NCBI GenBank assembly: GCA_947062645.1
Contig: CAMSQT010000091.1
Span: 1 to 5,443, forward strand
Reading direction: 5' to 3'
Length of the DNA: 5,443 nucleotides
Source of the DNA: an uncultured Clostridium sp.
Lineage (GTDB): Bacteria; Bacillota; Clostridia; TANB77; CAG-508
This document shows, piece after piece, positions 5,401 to 5,443 of this stretch. The position numbers and the translations under genes are program-made. Every line of letters begins with the position of its first letter. The stretch's first letter is position 1. The notes under the pieces are model-generated. The model was not told the origin of the DNA, searched no databases, and saw only the letters and a list, made by a program, of their open reading frames with translations.

Positions 5401-5443
5401 AGATCGGAAGAGCGTCGTGTAGGGAAAGAGTGTTGGATCGAGT
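5401..5443 (-). other. Illumina adapter sequence (non-genomic), inverted copy
   Basis: This is the exact reverse complement of bases 1-43, beginning with AGATCGGAAGAGC. It marks the second end of the insert. Any reading frame crossing 5400 is artificial. Confidence 0.98.

Noticed and set aside
1..5443. Perfect 43-base terminal inverted repeats, as in a transposon or linear element
   Set aside because: The repeat is Illumina adapter plus a 10-base tail, and so is an artefact of library preparation.

Overview
The insert (44-5400) is AT-rich, tightly packed bacterial DNA that most likely comes from an uncultured low-GC member of the Clostridia, of the kind common in gut metagenomes. Reasons are the A-rich codon use (AGA for Arg, ATA for Ile, TTA/CTA for Leu), strong GGAGG-type ribosome sites, sigma-A promoters with 17-bp spacers, the DUF975 and DUF6514-like families, and a TopA with two C-terminal zinc ribbons. 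This placement is inferred from sequence character; no marker was searched. Both ends carry the same 43-base synthetic sequence in inverted orientation, containing the Illumina TruSeq read-1 adapter. Bases 1-43 and 5401-5443 are therefore not genomic, and the genes at both edges are cut by library construction.

Layout, all genes on the + strand. The 3' part of a Y-family DNA polymerase IV gene (dinB) ends at 531. It is followed 27 bases later by a small YgjP/DUF45-type zinc metallopeptidase (559-942), probably in the same transcript. A separate promoter drives a DUF975 integral membrane protein (1031-1885), whose terminator hairpin overlaps its last codons. A promoter preceded by three TGTAAA repeats at exact 10-bp steps drives a small DUF6514-like protein (2081-2398). 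DNA topoisomerase I (topA, 2472-4575) has its own promoter and ends at a long terminator. One extra base near 3987 breaks topA into two frames.

Immediately after the topA terminator, a near-consensus promoter drives a two-gene tRNA unit, tRNA-Gly(GCC) then tRNA-Cys(GCA), closed by a strong terminator. The unit has an unusually long leader (about 117 bases). That leader contains a segment exactly complementary over 14 bases to the tRNA-Gly anticodon arm, plus an upstream copy of the anticodon loop that could compete for it. The window closes with the first 55 codons of an unrecognised small gene, preceded by a promoter overlapped by nested palindromes.

Most of the window is ordinary housekeeping content: DNA topology, translesion synthesis and tRNAs. 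The points most worth a second look are the self-complementary tRNA-Gly leader, C in place of the near-universal U55 in that tRNA, the pairing of a translesion polymerase with a minimal SprT/YgjP-like protease, and the topA frameshift, which may be technical. I saw no evidence for a CRISPR array, an insertion sequence or a recognisable defence system.
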